Below are positions 62,832-64,000 of a stretch of DNA of 64,000 bases, piece after piece. How positions within the stretch are numbered: position 1 is the stretch's first letter; each line of letters starts with the position of its first letter. This DNA comes from Deferribacteraceae bacterium V6Fe1 (GTDB lineage: Bacteria; Chrysiogenota; Deferribacteres; Deferribacterales; Deferrivibrionaceae): positions 1-64,000 of the forward strand of contig CP063375.1 of NCBI GenBank assembly GCA_022813675.1, written 5' to 3'. The position numbers were made by a program, and so were the translations under genes. The notes below the pieces were generated by a model. The model was given only the letters and a program-made list of their open reading frames with translations. It was not told where the DNA came from and did not search any database.

Positions 62832-63935
62832 ATGTCAGTTGATATTATAAATATATTAAATTTCTTTGAAAAAAGTTTCTCGGATATTACAAGACAGTAT
62901 GAATGGGATAACAGTAATCGACAGATTATTGTTGATTACGGCAAGGTCAAAAAAGTTGCTTTGGCTTTAGACCCTACTAAACAGGTAATTAAAAAAGCAA
63001 TAGATAAGGGGTGTGAGTTGCTTATAACTCATCACCCCCTTTTTTTTGGCAAAATCAACTCGATAACAAAAGGTAACTTACTTTCCGACAAAATAATTGT
63101 TGCCATTCAAAACAAGCTTAATATAGCCTCATACCATACAAACCTCGACTTGGCTGATTTCAGTCTAAACGATTATCTTGCAGAAAAACTGGATGCACAA
63201 GTGATAGATGGGTTTATAAAAGAAGGGAGTGAAAAATATTATAAATTTGTCGTTTATACTCCTGTAGGCTACGAAAATAGAATAATCGAAGCATTTGACT
63301 TATCAGGCGCAGGGCATATTGGGAATTATAAAAAATGTACATTTTCAACAATCGGCACTGGGACATTTGAGCCGGGTGATAATACAAAGCCTTTTATAGG
63401 GGAGCACGGTGTTTTTGAAGAGGTAAAGGAAGCACGAATTGAGACAATAGTCCCTGAAAAAAACTTAAGCAGACTTGTCAAAAACGTTATCAATGCCCAC
63501 CCTTACGAAGAAGTTGCATATGATATTTATCCTATAGAAATCAGTAAAACTTACAGCCTTGGAAGGGTATGCAAACTCAGCAATAAAACTGATTTGAAGA
63601 GCTTTATCGGTCATATTTCTCAAAAATTGGACTGTGAAATTAAATACAATTTTTTTGACGACAACTTAATTTTTGACGAATTTGCCGTAGTGACAGGTAG
63701 CGGAGCATCACTTTGGAAACATTGCAAACAAAAAGGTATAAAGGTATTTTTGACAGGAGATTTAAAGCACCATGATGCACTCGACGCAAAGGAGGAAGGG
63801 GTTGTAATACTTGATGCAGGGCACTATTCTACTGAAAAAATATTTATGGAATACATACAAAAGGTATTAGAAACGAAATTTGGAATAGAAGTTATAATAA
63901 TCGATGAAGAAGAAAGCATAAAAATTTGGAGGTAG
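62832..63935 (+). CDS. NIF3-family dinuclear metal protein
   Basis: A NIF3/YbgI-type protein of 367 residues of unclear enzymatic role, often called GTP cyclohydrolase 1 type 2. Metal-binding parts are ITHHPLFFGKI (about 60-70), ASYHTNLDLADFSLNDYLA and, near the C-terminus, GDLKHHDALDA and DAGHYSTE. The long form has a PII-like insert (about 130-230, KFVVYTPVGYENRIIEAFD). No strong ribosome site is visible. The next gene starts 2 bases after the stop. Confidence 0.92.
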   Translation: MSVDIINILNFFEKSFSDITRQYEWDNSNRQIIVDYGKVKKVALALDPTKQVIKKAIDKGCELLITHHPLFFGKINSITKGNLLSDKIIVAIQNKLNIASYHTNLDLADFSLNDYLAEKLDAQVIDGFIKEGSEKYYKFVVYTPVGYENRIIEAFDLSGAGHIGNYKKCTFSTIGTGTFEPGDNTKPFIGEHGVFEEVKEARIETIVPEKNLSRLVKNVINAHPYEEVAYDIYPIEISKTYSLGRVCKLSNKTDLKSFIGHISQKLDCEIKYNFFDDNLIFDEFAVVTGSGASLWKHCKQKGIKVFLTGDLKHHDALDAKEEGVVILDAGHYSTEKIFMEYIQKVLETKFGIEVIIIDEEESIKIWR

Positions 63936-63937
63936 GT

Positions 63938-64000
63938 ATGCTACAAGAGCTTGAAAATTTAAGAATTTTACAAAAGATTGACAATCAAATCAATGATATA
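63938..64000 (+). CDS. C4 zinc-ribbon (CT398-type) protein, 5' end only
   Basis: The first 21 codons, MLQELENLRILQKIDNQIND and on, of a gene cut by the window edge. GGAGG lies just upstream, inside the end of the NIF3 gene. A Leu-rich coiled-coil start right after a NIF3-family gene is the usual place of the DUF164/CT398-type zinc-ribbon protein, so the call rests on context plus the short N-terminus. Confidence 0.55.
   Translation, partial: MLQELENLRILQKIDNQINDI

Noticed and set aside
1-64000. CRISPR array, prophage or biosynthetic cluster
   Set aside because: No regularly spaced repeats, cas genes, phage structural genes or synthase modules were seen on either strand.

Overview
The window is one contiguous, gene-dense, AT-rich stretch of a bacterial chromosome. 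I read a strictly anaerobic or microaerophilic Gram-negative lineage. The clues are peptidoglycan and envelope genes (MltD-like transglycosylase with LysM repeats, several lipoproteins), many Fe-S flavoproteins, a ferredoxin-rich split glutamate synthase, a LutB-LutA fusion, and a cytochrome bd-like complex carrying heme c. The gene content resembles Deferribacterota more than any other phylum I know, but that is inference without a search. No rRNA, CRISPR array or prophage was seen.

Layout. 1-4.2 kb: metH, a patatin-like esterase and tRNA-Arg(CCG). 4.2-6.6 kb: an EFR1-type flavodoxin/ferredoxin gene, then a decayed locus that looks like the remains of a type I restriction cassette (possible HsdM fragment, RhuM/Fic pseudogene, possible HsdS start), then tRNA-Leu(CAG). 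6.6-17.3 kb: a PAS histidine kinase, a PHP phosphoesterase, a three-gene domain-split glutamate synthase, an EamA exporter, serA and yjbQ. 17.3-26.4 kb: a hybrid kinase with a periplasmic binding domain, a cupin regulator divergent from azlCD, rmuC with an unknown membrane protein, and an MltD-like gene. 26.4-33 kb: a tightly packed minus-strand operon parA-parB-bactofilin-tpiA-secG-peptide ABC binding protein and two permeases. 33-42.5 kb: an amino-acid permease fused to a PTS EIIA-like domain and a lactate/glycolate-oxidation regulon (glcD-glcF-GntR regulator on minus; lutC and a lutB-lutA fusion on plus). An intact IS4-type element with a 9-bp target duplication has been inserted between its divergent promoters. 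42.5-49.7 kb: two histidine kinases, glnE and a ThiE-like gene. 49.7-53.1 kb: an IclR regulator divergent from a two-gene cytochrome bd-like operon with a tethered c-type cytochrome. 53.1-64 kb: RNA modification enzymes, unknown membrane proteins, an orphan peptide ABC ATPase, dnaG-rpoD, a tRNA with CAT anticodon, a NIF3-family gene and the start of a C4 zinc-ribbon gene.

How parts fit together. Lactate or glycolate oxidation (36-42 kb) would feed electrons into the quinone pool, and the bd-like complex (50.8-53.1 kb) may be one terminal branch. Predicted FadR/PdhR-type operators at both lactate promoters, with the regulator encoded third in the minus operon, give a self-consistent regulon. 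The strongest candidate for something little described is the bd-like pair at 50764-53138. Both subunits look CydA-like, one carries heme c, and the heme-ligand candidates appear divided between them.
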